This document shows positions 24,945-33,936 of a stretch of DNA of 64,000 nt, piece after piece. Location: the NCBI RefSeq assembly GCF_003710815.1, contig NZ_RHHP01000010.1, forward strand, positions 1 to 64,000. The letters are read 5' to 3'. Source of the stretch: Brevibacillus centrosporus (lineage in GTDB: Bacteria > Bacillota > Bacilli > Brevibacillales > Brevibacillaceae). Both the position numbers and the translations under genes were made by a program. The stretch's first letter is position 1; each line of letters starts with the position of its first letter. The notes below the pieces were generated by a model. It saw only the letters and a list, made by a program, of their open reading frames with translations. It was not told the DNA's origin and searched no databases.

Positions 24945-26023
24945 TGAACGACGTCACGAAGATCTTGATTCACTCCACGACGAAAATCATGAAAGATGTG
25001 TGTACGAAGGAGCTCGTTAATGAAGCAGAAAACGGACACTGGGCAGCTGAGCTGTGGGGGATTTTGGCTGAGTCAGGCATGACGACTGTTGCTGTTCCCG
25101 AGTCACTCGATGGAACAGGGGGCAGTTTTACAGATGCGTACCACATTCTGCGGCTGGCTGGCAAATACGCAGCGCCGATTCCACTAGCGGAAACGTATAT
25201 GAGCAATTGGCTGTTGGCCGATTTGGAAATGCCCGTCTCTACGGACCCACTCACCATTTTGTGTAACGAGGTGGAACCGATCCAATTCATCCGCACGCAG
25301 GATGGCTGGCAGATAACAGGTAAAGCCGTGAATGTGCCGTGGGCCAGGTACACGAAGCAGATGCTGGTTATCGGGGAGGAGAATTCCCGCAGCTCTCTTG
25401 CCATCGTAAGCTCCGATGATGCGTTGATTATCAACGGACAGAATATGGCGGGAGAAGCGAGAGACACTGTGATTTTGAACCACGCAGCCGTTGCCGAGAG
25501 TCGGGTATTCTCCATAGAGGCCAAACAGGTAAAGGAGTGGCTGCTTTACACAGGCGCACTTTGCCGTTCGGTCATGATGGCAGGAGCCTTGGAGCGCATT
25601 CTGGAGCTGACCGCTGCCTATACATCAGAGCGCACCCAATTTGGCAAGCCGCTGCATCGCTTTCAAGCCATTCAGCAGCATCTGGCAGCTATGGCAGGGG
25701 AGGTAACGGCTGCCGACATAGCTGCCCAAAGCGCAATAGCGGCGAATGAGCATACTCCGGCTTCGAAAGCCATCGCCATGGCAAAGATCCGTATCAACGA
25801 AGCTGCAGGAACCGTTGCGCCCATCGCGCATCAGGTGCACGGGGCTATCGGATTTACCCATGAGCACATTTTGCATCAAAGCACACGTCGCGTCCTTTCC
25901 TGGCGGGAAGAATGGGGGAATGAGACCCTATGGGCAGAAAAGCTGGCGGAACAGCTCATGCAGCTCGCAGATAACGAACTATGGCCGTTTCTAACCGAAC
26001 CAGTAGTCAGTCGGCAAGGATAG
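24944..26023 (+). CDS. Acyl-CoA dehydrogenase (second of a coupled pair)
   Basis: This 359-residue acyl-CoA dehydrogenase-fold protein is shorter and more divergent than its upstream partner. The N-terminal domain has VAVPESLDGTGGSF. The FAD/CoA middle domain is weakly conserved, with none of the TEPxxGSD signature. The C-terminal domain carries AYTSERTQFGKPLHRFQAIQQHLA and HQVHGAIGFTHEHILHQ, as in the beta-type subunits of heteromeric dehydrogenases. GTG 24944 overlaps the preceding stop (TAGTG). Loss of the FAD-loop signature suggests it depends on its partner for cofactor binding. Confidence 0.82.
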   Translation: MNDVTKILIHSTTKIMKDVCTKELVNEAENGHWAAELWGILAESGMTTVAVPESLDGTGGSFTDAYHILRLAGKYAAPIPLAETYMSNWLLADLEMPVSTDPLTILCNEVEPIQFIRTQDGWQITGKAVNVPWARYTKQMLVIGEENSRSSLAIVSSDDALIINGQNMAGEARDTVILNHAAVAESRVFSIEAKQVKEWLLYTGALCRSVMMAGALERILELTAAYTSERTQFGKPLHRFQAIQQHLAAMAGEVTAADIAAQSAIAANEHTPASKAIAMAKIRINEAAGTVAPIAHQVHGAIGFTHEHILHQSTRRVLSWREEWGNETLWAEKLAEQLMQLADNELWPFLTEPVVSRQG

Positions 26024-26072
26024 TTGTTACCCAACAAATCGATTTTCCGCAAATGGGAAAGGGGACGGGAAG

Positions 26073-26888
26073 ATGACCGATCTGCTCTATACAGTAAACC
26101 AGGGAATTGCTACCATCACGCTCAATCGACCGGAAGCTCTGAATGCATTCAGTACGGAAATGATCGATCTATGGATCAAAGCACTGGAGTCTGTTCGTGA
26201 CGATGATTCTGTCAGGGTGGTAGTCCTTACAGGAAATGGAAGATCCTTTTGCAGTGGAGGAGATATCAAATCCATGGTCCGCAGGGATGGGTTTTTACAC
26301 AACAATACCGAGGCAGAAGATCTGTCATCAACTGGTCTCGCTCGCAAAAAGAGCCTGTGGAAGCGTGTGCAACGAATTCCGCTCTTGCTGCAGGAAATCG
26401 ATAAGCCTGTGATCGCCAAGATGAACGGTGTTGCCACGGGGGCTGGCTTGGATATGGCTCTGATGTGCGATATTCGGATCGCCGCACAACGTGTAAGAGT
26501 TGCGGAGGGTTACATCAAAGCGGGTATCGTTCCGGGAGATGGAGGAGCATACTTTTTAACTCGACTGGTAGGAGTCGATCGGGCGCTGGAAATTCTTTGG
26601 ACCGGTGATACCTATACGGCGGAGGAAGCAAAACAGATAGGATTGATCACGCATGTCGTGCCGGATGAGGAGCTTGATGCATTCGTTGATGCGTATGTGC
26701 GGCGATTGGCGAGCGGTCCGCAAGAAACGATGCGTTTTATGAAGCGAGCCGTCTACCAAGGCATGTCGACGGATCTGCGCACATCTCTAGATATGATTTC
26801 ATCTGCAATGGGTCTGGTAACCGAGCTTGAGGATTATCAGGAGGGAGTACGAGCGATCGCCGAAAAACGACCGCCCAAGTTCAGCTAG
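26073..26888 (+). CDS. Enoyl-CoA hydratase/isomerase
   Basis: This 271-residue crotonase-fold enzyme has FCSGGDIKSMV as its first oxyanion loop and NGVATGAGLDMALMCDIRIA as its second, then RVAEGYIKAGIVPGDGGAYFL. At the position of the first catalytic Glu of rat hydratase (GGCEL) it has an Asp (AGLDM), and the second is replaced (EGYIKAG), so hydratase activity is not certain. Isomerase, hydrolase or lyase reactions are known in this fold. ATG 26073 follows GAAAGGGGACGG. It is part of the cluster with the dehydrogenase pair and the CoA-transferase. Confidence 0.82.
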   Translation: MTDLLYTVNQGIATITLNRPEALNAFSTEMIDLWIKALESVRDDDSVRVVVLTGNGRSFCSGGDIKSMVRRDGFLHNNTEAEDLSSTGLARKKSLWKRVQRIPLLLQEIDKPVIAKMNGVATGAGLDMALMCDIRIAAQRVRVAEGYIKAGIVPGDGGAYFLTRLVGVDRALEILWTGDTYTAEEAKQIGLITHVVPDEELDAFVDAYVRRLASGPQETMRFMKRAVYQGMSTDLRTSLDMISSAMGLVTELEDYQEGVRAIAEKRPPKFS

Positions 26889-26938
26889 TGGAGAACGGCG
26901 ATGCAGAAACTACCGAGTGATTGAAGGGAGGGTCCCCT

Positions 26939-28132
26939 TTGCAGGCGTTAGATCATATCCGTGTACTAGATTTGTCGAGAACATTGGCGGGACCGTTTTG
27001 CACGATGCTGCTCGGTGACATGGGCGCAGACATTATCAAAGTGGAGCAGCCTGACGTAGGAGATGAGACGCGTCGGTTTACTCCGCCTACTTGGGATGGC
27101 ATCAGCAGCTATTACCTTGCGTCCAATCGAAACAAGAGAAGCATAACAGTGGATCTCAAAACGGAGGAAGGAAGAGAGATCATCTATGAGCTAGCCAAGA
27201 CAGCAGATATACTGGTAGAAAATTTCCGCACGGGCGCTCTGGATCAGATGGGGCTGGGCTATGAACAAATAAGACAGATTAATCCCAAGCTGATTTATTG
27301 CTCCGTATCTGGATTTGGACGTACTGGCCCCGAGAAGAATCGAGCAGGCTACGACTTGCTGCTCCAGGGGTACGGTGGCCTGATGAGCATAACTGGAGAG
27401 GAAGGCCGTGGACCTGTCAAGGTAGGGACCTCCCTTGTCGATATGAATGCAGGGATGTTTGCCGTCTATGGGATTTTGTCTGCCCTCATAGCCCGCGAAA
27501 GAACCGGCAAAGGGCAGTTCATCGATGTCAGTCTCTTGGATGGTCAGGTCGTTCTCCTCAATTACCTTGCGACGAGCTACTTTGCCACAGGCCGTGCTTC
27601 TGGCCGACTAGGTTCTGCCCATCCTTCCATCGTTCCGTACCAAGCTTTTCCGGCAAAAGATGGGGATATCATTCTAGCGATCGCAAACAACAGCCTGTGG
27701 GAGCGAGCCTGCCGTGCTTTGGGGTGGGAAGATTTGCGAGAAGATCCACGGTTTCAGACCAATGACGACCGAGTCGCCCATCGTGACTTGCTGGCTGCCA
27801 TTATTTCTGCACGCATCGCTGAAATGGACAGACAGGAAATCATTCACAAGCTTGATCAAGCAGGTGTTCCCGCAGGCCCGATTCATACCGTAGATCAAGT
27901 CTTGAATCACCCTCAGGTGCTTGCACGCGAGATGGTGCTCGAAGTAGAGCATCCGATCGTAAAAGATTTGAAAATGCCCGGCTTTCCCGTGAAGCTTTCC
28001 GATACACCTGCACAGGTTCACAAGCATCCACCGCTTCTGGGCGAGCATACGGAGGAAATTTTGCTGGAGATGGGCTTTTTGCCAGAGCAGATTGAAGGAT
28101 GGAGAGCAAGCAAAGTGATTGGAAAAGGGTAA
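26939..28132 (+). CDS. CaiB/BaiF-type (class III) CoA-transferase
   Basis: This is a 397-residue class III CoA-transferase that moves CoA between a donor thioester and a carboxylic acid. The N-terminus has VLDLSRTLAGPFCTMLLGDMGADIIKVEQP, the family signature with its Asp nucleophile further on (residue about 165-170, in SLVDMNAGMFA). A C-terminal segment matches the family (HPQVLAREMV, GEHTEEIL). The start is probably TTG 26939, six bases after GGGAGGG; a TTG at 26921 is also in frame. As the last gene of the cluster it would activate the acid whose CoA ester the dehydrogenase pair oxidises. Formyl-CoA:oxalate CoA-transferase is in the same family, and the next gene is oxalate decarboxylase-like, so that is an alternative. 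Confidence 0.87.
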   Translation: MQALDHIRVLDLSRTLAGPFCTMLLGDMGADIIKVEQPDVGDETRRFTPPTWDGISSYYLASNRNKRSITVDLKTEEGREIIYELAKTADILVENFRTGALDQMGLGYEQIRQINPKLIYCSVSGFGRTGPEKNRAGYDLLLQGYGGLMSITGEEGRGPVKVGTSLVDMNAGMFAVYGILSALIARERTGKGQFIDVSLLDGQVVLLNYLATSYFATGRASGRLGSAHPSIVPYQAFPAKDGDIILAIANNSLWERACRALGWEDLREDPRFQTNDDRVAHRDLLAAIISARIAEMDRQEIIHKLDQAGVPAGPIHTVDQVLNHPQVLAREMVLEVEHPIVKDLKMPGFPVKLSDTPAQVHKHPPLLGEHTEEILLEMGFLPEQIEGWRASKVIGKG

Positions 28133-28139
28133 ACGAAAA

Positions 28140-28174
28140 AAGAGCGCGCATTTATGGCGTGCTCTTCTTGTTTA
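28140..28174. terminator. Bidirectional terminator
   Basis: AAGAGCGCGC/GCGTGCTCTT arms with a short AT loop are flanked by A-rich and T-rich ends. It lies between the convergent CoA-transferase and oxalate decarboxylase genes. Confidence 0.75.
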
Positions 28175-28187
28175 AAGCTCACAATAG

Positions 28188-29354
28188 TTAATAGCCAGGG
28201 TATTTCACGACGGGCCATTTTTCCTTTCGCAAAGCATCTATCAATTCAGGGCCGACATTCAAATTGGCACTGACGAGGTCATGCGGGGTAAGTGCCATCC
28301 ATTGATTCAACGATACGTCGACAAACCGATCGCTTTTGAACATCTCCAGAAACCAGAGTGTCGTACTCCCCGTGTTTTGTATGTAATGACCCGTTGCAAA
28401 AGGGACATAGCCGACGTCACCTGCACGGTAGTCAAAGGTACGGGCTGTACCTTCTCCCGTAAATACCGTCATGCGTCCTTGCCCAGTCAAGTAATATTGC
28501 CATTCGTCATTATTGGGATGCCAATGCAGCTCCCGCATGGCACCTGGCTTGATTTCGACCAGTGCTGCCGCAATCGTCTTGGAGATGGGAAAGTTGCGCG
28601 AATCAACAATCCGCACACTACCTCCCGGGGTCACGATTGGTTTTTGGGCGAGCAGACGATGGGTAAAGCTCAAAGGAACGGTTCCATAGGGGGATTCCAC
28701 CTCCTCTTCTCGGATCGAGCCGGGGACCTCTCCCTGAAAAATGTACACCTGCTTGGGCGGGATATGGACGAAAGCATTCTCAGGTACACCGAAATTGTCC
28801 GAAAGCACGTCACGAGGGGTATGCGCGAACCAATCCGAGATCGACAACGTATTTAAATCGGAAAAATTTCCGTCGTCGAAAACAAGTAAAAATTCACAGC
28901 CTTCCTCAAGACCTTGGATGGAGTGGGGGATTCCCGGCGGAAAATACCACAGATCACCAGGTCCGATGTCCGCGATAAAATTGCGTCCATCCTGATCAAC
29001 GGACGTTATCCGCGCACGTCCCAATAGCATGTACGACCATTCTGCCTGTTGATGCCAGTGAAGCTCCCGGACGCCTCCTGGGGTCAGGCTCATGTTGACA
29101 CCAGCCAACGTGGTTGCAATGGGGAGCTCACGAACGGTCACTTCACGAGACCATCCGCCATGGTTTAATGTCATGACAGCGTCAGAAAAAGAAAACTTCA
29201 AATTTGGGAGCAAGCCATTGTCTGTAATGGGAGGAACGAGCATATCTGGGTTTTGCAGATCGCGTGCAATATTTCGAGGACCTTGATCGACCCAGCCAGC
29301 CCCATCACTTCTCATCGGCTCGGGCACAGGGCGATCTGATTTCGATTTTCCCAT
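28188..29354 (-). CDS. oxdC: Oxalate decarboxylase family bicupin, unusual lid
   Basis: This 388-residue cytosolic bicupin with two Mn sites resembles Bacillus subtilis OxdC (oxalate to formate plus CO2) over its length. The N-terminal cupin has [11 protein letters not shown] with a later His in GIPHSIQG, and the C-terminal cupin has [12 protein letters not shown] and GHYIQNTG. All eight metal ligands and both substrate arginines are present. The flexible lid, SENST in B. subtilis with Glu162 as the proton donor, reads SDLNT here, so that Glu is an Asp. The lid is known to decide between decarboxylase and oxidase activity. The ATG at 29354 has AAGGAGG nine bases upstream. It is monocistronic. 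Confidence 0.88.
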   Translation of the reverse strand: MGKSKSDRPVPEPMRSDGAGWVDQGPRNIARDLQNPDMLVPPITDNGLLPNLKFSFSDAVMTLNHGGWSREVTVRELPIATTLAGVNMSLTPGGVRELHWHQQAEWSYMLLGRARITSVDQDGRNFIADIGPGDLWYFPPGIPHSIQGLEEGCEFLLVFDDGNFSDLNTLSISDWFAHTPRDVLSDNFGVPENAFVHIPPKQVYIFQGEVPGSIREEEVESPYGTVPLSFTHRLLAQKPIVTPGGSVRIVDSRNFPISKTIAAALVEIKPGAMRELHWHPNNDEWQYYLTGQGRMTVFTGEGTARTFDYRAGDVGYVPFATGHYIQNTGSTTLWFLEMFKSDRFVDVSLNQWMALTPHDLVSANLNVGPELIDALRKEKWPVVKYPGY

Positions 29355-29629
29355 TTTCCGCTGCCTCCTTTCACGATCGTATGGTTTCCTCAGCTACTCG
29401 CTTCTTTCATAAACAAAGATATGGTCAGATGCTTGCCTATTATTCAAAATTGGGCTTGGACAAATGGGAATAAAGGCAGCGGAACTCATTAAACATACTT
29501 GACCGGTATGAATTATAGGATTAAAATAAATAAGAATCATTCTATTTCGGTTTTTGCCTCGGGATCCTTCATGGAATACATTCTAGAGGGGCTTCTGTTT
29601 TTACTATCATCAGTCTGGAGGAATGGAAC

Positions 29630-29908
29630 GTGGAATATATATGTCTGACCTGTCAGCAAATCGTTGAGTCACGGGAAGATCTATGTACACACCTTCAGCA
29701 GTTTTTCGCTTCTTTGCAAGGGCAGAAAATCTGGCGTATCCGGTTTCTCCATCGGTATGCGTACGAATTTTACAGCGATCTGCAAATCAAGGATCTCATT
29801 TCGGAGCAGCCACTCATGGTGTCTGAGGTGATGTGTGTGGAGGAATTTGATCCGCGCACCTATACAGGCGTAAACACGATGGGCAAAAGTGTATCGATCT
29901 TTGAATAA
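29630..29908 (+). CDS. Small hypothetical protein with CxxC...CxxH motif
   Basis: This 92-residue cytosolic protein belongs to a family I do not recognise. It begins with CLTC (residues 5-8), followed by CTHL (about 18-21), a possible Cys3His zinc site. An aromatic, basic segment (KIWRIRFLHRYAYEFYSD) follows, then an acidic C-terminal half. GTG 29630 is chosen because GGAGG ends eight bases upstream; an ATG at 29621 is in another frame. It stands alone and is followed by a clear terminator, so it is likely a real short gene. A nucleic-acid or regulatory role is only a guess from the zinc-site pattern. Confidence 0.65.
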   Translation: MEYICLTCQQIVESREDLCTHLQQFFASLQGQKIWRIRFLHRYAYEFYSDLQIKDLISEQPLMVSEVMCVEEFDPRTYTGVNTMGKSVSIFE

Positions 29909-29944
29909 CTACAAATGACATATCTTTCGCGAGTGAAGAGAAGA

Positions 29945-29980
29945 GTACATGGATTTTCACAGGAAACCATGTGCTTTTTT
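29945..29980 (+). terminator. Rho-independent terminator
   Basis: GTACATGG/CCATGTGC arms (one G-T pair) are followed by TTTTTT. Bases 29981-30200 that follow hold no gene I can support. Confidence 0.82.
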
Positions 29981-30200
29981 GTTGTTTTCATGAGTGTACC
30001 TAGTGGAGGATTCAGGAAAGGGACGAGCTGTTTCGAAAAAAAGGTTACGGAATGTTTATTATGTTAACTTCTTATCCCTCCAAACAAATTGTTTAAAAAA
30101 TGCACATCTGTCTATGAAACGGGACGAATGCACGAAAGATAACCAATTAATCGCTGTCCGTTCTGTGATAAGGCTAGCGAATCAGTAAAAAGATTCGGTC

Positions 30201-30216
30201 TGGTACGGTCCTTGCA
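30201..30216 (+). promoter_or_regulatory. Sigma-54 promoter (-24/-12)
   Basis: TGGTACGGTCCTTGCA matches the consensus TGGCAC-N5-TTGCA, with exactly 10 bases between the GG and GC dinucleotides. It lies 59 bases before the acyl-CoA dehydrogenase start. The start of transcription would be near 30227. Confidence 0.75.
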
Positions 30217-30274
30217 TAATCAAGTCGGGTGAAAATAGCCTGACAGCAGTCTACCCAAACAGGTGGTGGCGTAT

Positions 30275-31420
30275 ATGGATTTTCCCCAGGAATTTGATTT
30301 GCTGAGGAAGACGATAAGCAGCTTTGTGAAAAGAGAAATCGAACCGATAGCCGAAGAAATGGATCGCAAAGATGAGTGGCCAAAGGACATGTGGAACAAG
30401 CTGGGAGAGCTTGGCGTGCTGGGGCTGACTGTCCCAGAGGAATACGGTGGTGCAGGATTGGGACCAGTGGAGCAAGCGATGGTGACGGAGGAAATCGCGA
30501 AATACAGCGCAGCGATTGCGGTGTCCTACGCAGCACACGCGAATTTATGCACGCACAATCTGTACCACAATGCAACCGAAGAGCAAAGGAAAAAGTACCT
30601 GCCTGGCCTTTGCACCGGAAAGCTGATCGGGGCTTTAGGGCTGACTGAACCAGGCTCGGGATCGGATGCGGTCGGGATGAGGACGACGGCACGAAAAGTA
30701 GGGGACCGGTACATTTTACAGGGCAGCAAAACGTTTATCACGAATGGGCCTGTTGCTGACGTTATCCTCGTCTATGCGAAGACAGACAAAGAGAAAGGAG
30801 CGCATGGGATCACAGCTTTTCTCGTAGAAAAGGGTTTTCCAGGCTTTTCGGTATCCAAGCGATTGGAAAAAATGGGGAATCGCGGCTCGGAAACAGGAGA
30901 GCTGATCTTTGATGAATGCGAGGTTCCAGCCGAAAATGTGCTTGGAGAAGTGAACAAGGGCGTAAAGGTGATGATGTCCGGCTTGGATATCGAGCGTGTG
31001 ATCGTCTCAGCACTGGCACTGGGAATCGGAGAAGGAGCGTTTCGCGAAGCAGTCAAATACGCCCAGGAGCGCAGCCAGTTCGGGAAGCCGATCTCCCATT
31101 TCCAACTCATTCAAGCAAAAATTGCAGATATGTACACCGCACTGGAAGCAGCTCGCTTGCTTACTTACGATGCTGCGCGACTGGCAGCCGAGAATCAAAA
31201 AATAACGCTGAAGGCTGCGGCTGCTATTCTTTTTACAGCGGAGACAGCGACAAAGGTAGCGCTGGAGGCGGTGCAAATTCACGGGGGCTACGGCTATATG
31301 CTCGATTATCCGGTGAATCGGTATTTGCGTGATTCGAAGCTATATGAGATCGGTGCAGGCACGTCGGAAGTAAGAAGATTGATCATTGCCAGAGAGCTGT
31401 TGGGAGTAAAGACGTTCTAG
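30275..31420 (+). CDS. Acyl-CoA dehydrogenase
   Basis: This 381-residue acyl-CoA dehydrogenase of full classical type has LGLTVPEEYGGAGLG, the FAD/CoA signature LGLTEPGSGSDAVGM, the substrate/FAD loop NRGSETGELIFDECEVP, the helix RSQFGKPISHFQLIQAKIADMYT, and a C-terminal YEIGAGTSEVRRLIIARELLG with the Glu of the active-site motif. It most resembles short/branched-chain acyl-CoA and isovaleryl-CoA dehydrogenases. ATG 30275 has AGGTGG upstream; GTG codons at 30263 and 30266 are less likely. It is first in a four-gene operon driven by the -24/-12 promoter at 30201, followed by a reductase and two acyl-CoA synthetases. Confidence 0.9.
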   Translation: MDFPQEFDLLRKTISSFVKREIEPIAEEMDRKDEWPKDMWNKLGELGVLGLTVPEEYGGAGLGPVEQAMVTEEIAKYSAAIAVSYAAHANLCTHNLYHNATEEQRKKYLPGLCTGKLIGALGLTEPGSGSDAVGMRTTARKVGDRYILQGSKTFITNGPVADVILVYAKTDKEKGAHGITAFLVEKGFPGFSVSKRLEKMGNRGSETGELIFDECEVPAENVLGEVNKGVKVMMSGLDIERVIVSALALGIGEGAFREAVKYAQERSQFGKPISHFQLIQAKIADMYTALEAARLLTYDAARLAAENQKITLKAAAAILFTAETATKVALEAVQIHGGYGYMLDYPVNRYLRDSKLYEIGAGTSEVRRLIIARELLGVKTF

Positions 31421-31466
31421 GATAAATAAATTCCGGTCCATCCGGTAGAAGGCAGGGGAAGAGATC

Positions 31467-32270
31467 ATGCAGATCTTTTCGGAGAATCTCTTGGCGAATC
31501 AAGTAGCCATCGTAACCGGGGGAGGTACAGGCATCGGAAAGCAGATTGCAAAAACCCTCGGTGAAAGCGGGGCGAAAGTTGTTATCGCCGGGCGCAGGAA
31601 TGAAGTTTTGGAAGAAACCAGGAATGAATTTGTAAAGGAGGGGATTGAGACTCGCGCGATTTCCATAGACATAAGAGTACCGGAGCAAGTCCAGCAGCTG
31701 GTAAATTTTACGGTAGAATCCTTTGGCAAAGTGGATATTCTCGTCAACAACGCAGGCGGGCAATTTCCGAAAAAATCAGAGGAACTGACACCGAACGGGT
31801 GGAATGCTGTTATACACAACAATTTGAATGGAACCTTTTACGTCACCCAGGCAGTGGCTAAGCAGATGATCAAGCAAGGGACGGGAGGAGCAATAACCAA
31901 TATCCTGGTCAGCTTTCTGCATCGAGGTGCTCCGGGGATTGCGCATTCTGTAGCCGCAAGAAATGGGGTGTACGGGATGATGCGGACATTGGCCCTAGAA
32001 TGGGCGAAATACAACATTCGTATCAACTCGATTGGCCCTGGTCTATTTGTGACAGAAGGGATGAAAGAGGAAATGGCAAGCTCGGCGGGCCCCCATTTTA
32101 TAGAGCAAGTCACCGAGGACGTACCTCTCGGGCGGACAGGAAAACTGCAGGAGCTGGGGTGGCTGGTGACCTATTTGTCCTGCCCGGCAGCAGAGTATAT
32201 GACTGGCGAATTTATTGTGATAGATGGCGGCAACTCACTTGGTAGAGGACTGACGTTTGTCCCTTATTAA
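31467..32270 (+). CDS. SDR oxidoreductase, enoyl-CoA reductase-like
   Basis: This 267-residue short-chain dehydrogenase/reductase has the cofactor loop TGGGTGIG at about residues 18-25 and the NNAG motif. The classical YxxxK pair is absent; the corresponding region is HSVAARNGVYGMMRTLALEW, as in 2,4-dienoyl-CoA reductase and peroxisomal trans-2-enoyl-CoA reductase types (HSxAAR/K). A role in handling unsaturated acyl-CoA fits the operon: it follows an acyl-CoA dehydrogenase and precedes two ligases. ATG 31467 follows GGGGAAGAG. Confidence 0.8.
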   Translation: MQIFSENLLANQVAIVTGGGTGIGKQIAKTLGESGAKVVIAGRRNEVLEETRNEFVKEGIETRAISIDIRVPEQVQQLVNFTVESFGKVDILVNNAGGQFPKKSEELTPNGWNAVIHNNLNGTFYVTQAVAKQMIKQGTGGAITNILVSFLHRGAPGIAHSVAARNGVYGMMRTLALEWAKYNIRINSIGPGLFVTEGMKEEMASSAGPHFIEQVTEDVPLGRTGKLQELGWLVTYLSCPAAEYMTGEFIVIDGGNSLGRGLTFVPY

Positions 32271-32321
32271 GAGCGAGAAACGTAAAGCGCGAAAATGTTG
32301 CCCGAAAGTGAGGAGGACGAA

Positions 32322-33905
32322 ATGAATCTCGCATCCTATCTGGAAAGATCCGTTCGAGAGAATCCTCAGCAGGTCGCTATTCGAATGGACGAGAAAGAAA
32401 TCACTTATGAACAGTTTGACCAGAGGGCCAGAGCCCTCGCAGCGTATTTTCGTCAAAATGGATTTGCCAAAGGTGACAAAGTAGGTATCTATCTAGCCAA
32501 TTGCCCTGATTACCTCATTCTTTTTTATGCCGCATGGATGCTTGGGGGCGTGGCTGTCCCCATCAACTATCGATTCCGCCAAGAAGAGCTTGCGTTTGTG
32601 ATCGCGGACGCTGAGATCAAATGGCTTGCTTTGACCAGGGAAGACCTTGAAAAATTACAAGACATCTTGACAGATCACGAGCACATCCGGCTGCTGCTTG
32701 CTGGGGAGCTGGAGGAAGGCAATCGTCATACGTGCTTATCCGAGATCTATAAAACAAGTCTGGAGCAGAAGGTGTCGGTCTTGCCCTGCCGGGATTCAGA
32801 AGACGCGATGCTGATGTACACGAGCGGGACGACTGGCAAACCGAAAGGAGTCAGGCAGACCCATCGAACGAACTCTGCATCGATCGAGATGGTTGTGGAT
32901 GCATGGAAGCTGACTTCACGTGATCATATATTGGCTACCCTTCCGATGTTTCATGTAGGGGGATTGCAGTGTACGACACTTCCTACACTTTTTACAGGTG
33001 GGACGGTCACCCTGCTATCGCGCTGGTCGCCAAAAAACTGGATTAGCCAAAGCCGCGAGCTTCAGCCTACATGGTCAGGATTGATTTCAACCATGCTGAT
33101 CGATGTCGTGAACTTTTTCAAAGCAAACCCGCAGGAGCAGCGCCAGATGAATCATTACCGATTGTGCTTCTTTGGGGGGTCTCCCACACCCAGTGTAATT
33201 TGCGAGTATTTTGAAGAGGTAGTTGGCGTGAATTTGCTGGAAATCTATGGGCAAACAGAGCTATCCGGTTTGATGATAACCTATCAAGCGGGAGAACGGC
33301 GCATTCCAGGATCTATGGGTAAACCAATGGCACAGGTCGTGGAAACCAAAATCGTCTCTGCTGACGGAGAGAGACTGATCGCACCTGGTGACGAGGAAGC
33401 AGGGGTGATGTATTTGCGAGGTGACGTCGTGACTCCTGGCTACTGGAAGCGGGACGAGTTGAATCGCGAGCGATTTGAGGACGGGTGGTTGAAGACAGGG
33501 GACATCGTCCGCTGGGATGAAAACGGGTACCTGTACTATACCGACCGCTTCGATGATCTCATTATTACCGGCGGCGAAAATGTTTACCCGAAGGAAGTGG
33601 AAAACATTCTGGCGGAGCATCCTTCCGTTGCTGAAGTTGCCGTCATTGGAACGCCGCACGAAAGATGGGTGGAGCAGGTTACCGCAATTATCGTCCCCCG
33701 GGAAGAAGCGAATGTCGCTATTGCCGATATCGAAGCGTTTTGCGTGCTGCATCGCGGACTCGCTGGATACAAACGACCGCGAAAGGTCCTCTTCGTCTCG
33801 GAACTCCCCAAGACAGGAAGCGGAAAAATCAATAAAAGTATTCTCAAGCAGCAATATCGGATGCAGCATAGCGAAAACGAGACAACTGACGGGAATATTG
33901 TCTGA
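32322..33905 (+). CDS. Acyl-CoA synthetase (AMP-binding)
   Basis: This 527-residue adenylate-forming ligase activates a carboxylic acid to its CoA ester using ATP. The phosphate loop is MYTSGTTGKPKG at about residues 163-174. Also visible are the adenine-binding EIYGQTELSG and the hinge region GWLKTGDIVRWDENGYLYYTDR. A C-terminal KTGSGKINKSILK carries the catalytic lysine. ATG 32322 with GAGGAGG upstream is better than the in-frame ATG at 32295. It is third in the sigma-54-driven operon. The chain length of the substrate cannot be told. Confidence 0.88.
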   Translation: MNLASYLERSVRENPQQVAIRMDEKEITYEQFDQRARALAAYFRQNGFAKGDKVGIYLANCPDYLILFYAAWMLGGVAVPINYRFRQEELAFVIADAEIKWLALTREDLEKLQDILTDHEHIRLLLAGELEEGNRHTCLSEIYKTSLEQKVSVLPCRDSEDAMLMYTSGTTGKPKGVRQTHRTNSASIEMVVDAWKLTSRDHILATLPMFHVGGLQCTTLPTLFTGGTVTLLSRWSPKNWISQSRELQPTWSGLISTMLIDVVNFFKANPQEQRQMNHYRLCFFGGSPTPSVICEYFEEVVGVNLLEIYGQTELSGLMITYQAGERRIPGSMGKPMAQVVETKIVSADGERLIAPGDEEAGVMYLRGDVVTPGYWKRDELNRERFEDGWLKTGDIVRWDENGYLYYTDRFDDLIITGGENVYPKEVENILAEHPSVAEVAVIGTPHERWVEQVTAIIVPREEANVAIADIEAFCVLHRGLAGYKRPRKVLFVSELPKTGSGKINKSILKQQYRMQHSENETTDGNIV

Positions 33906-33936
33906 ATTTTAAAAATAAACATAAGGAGGGATGGCC

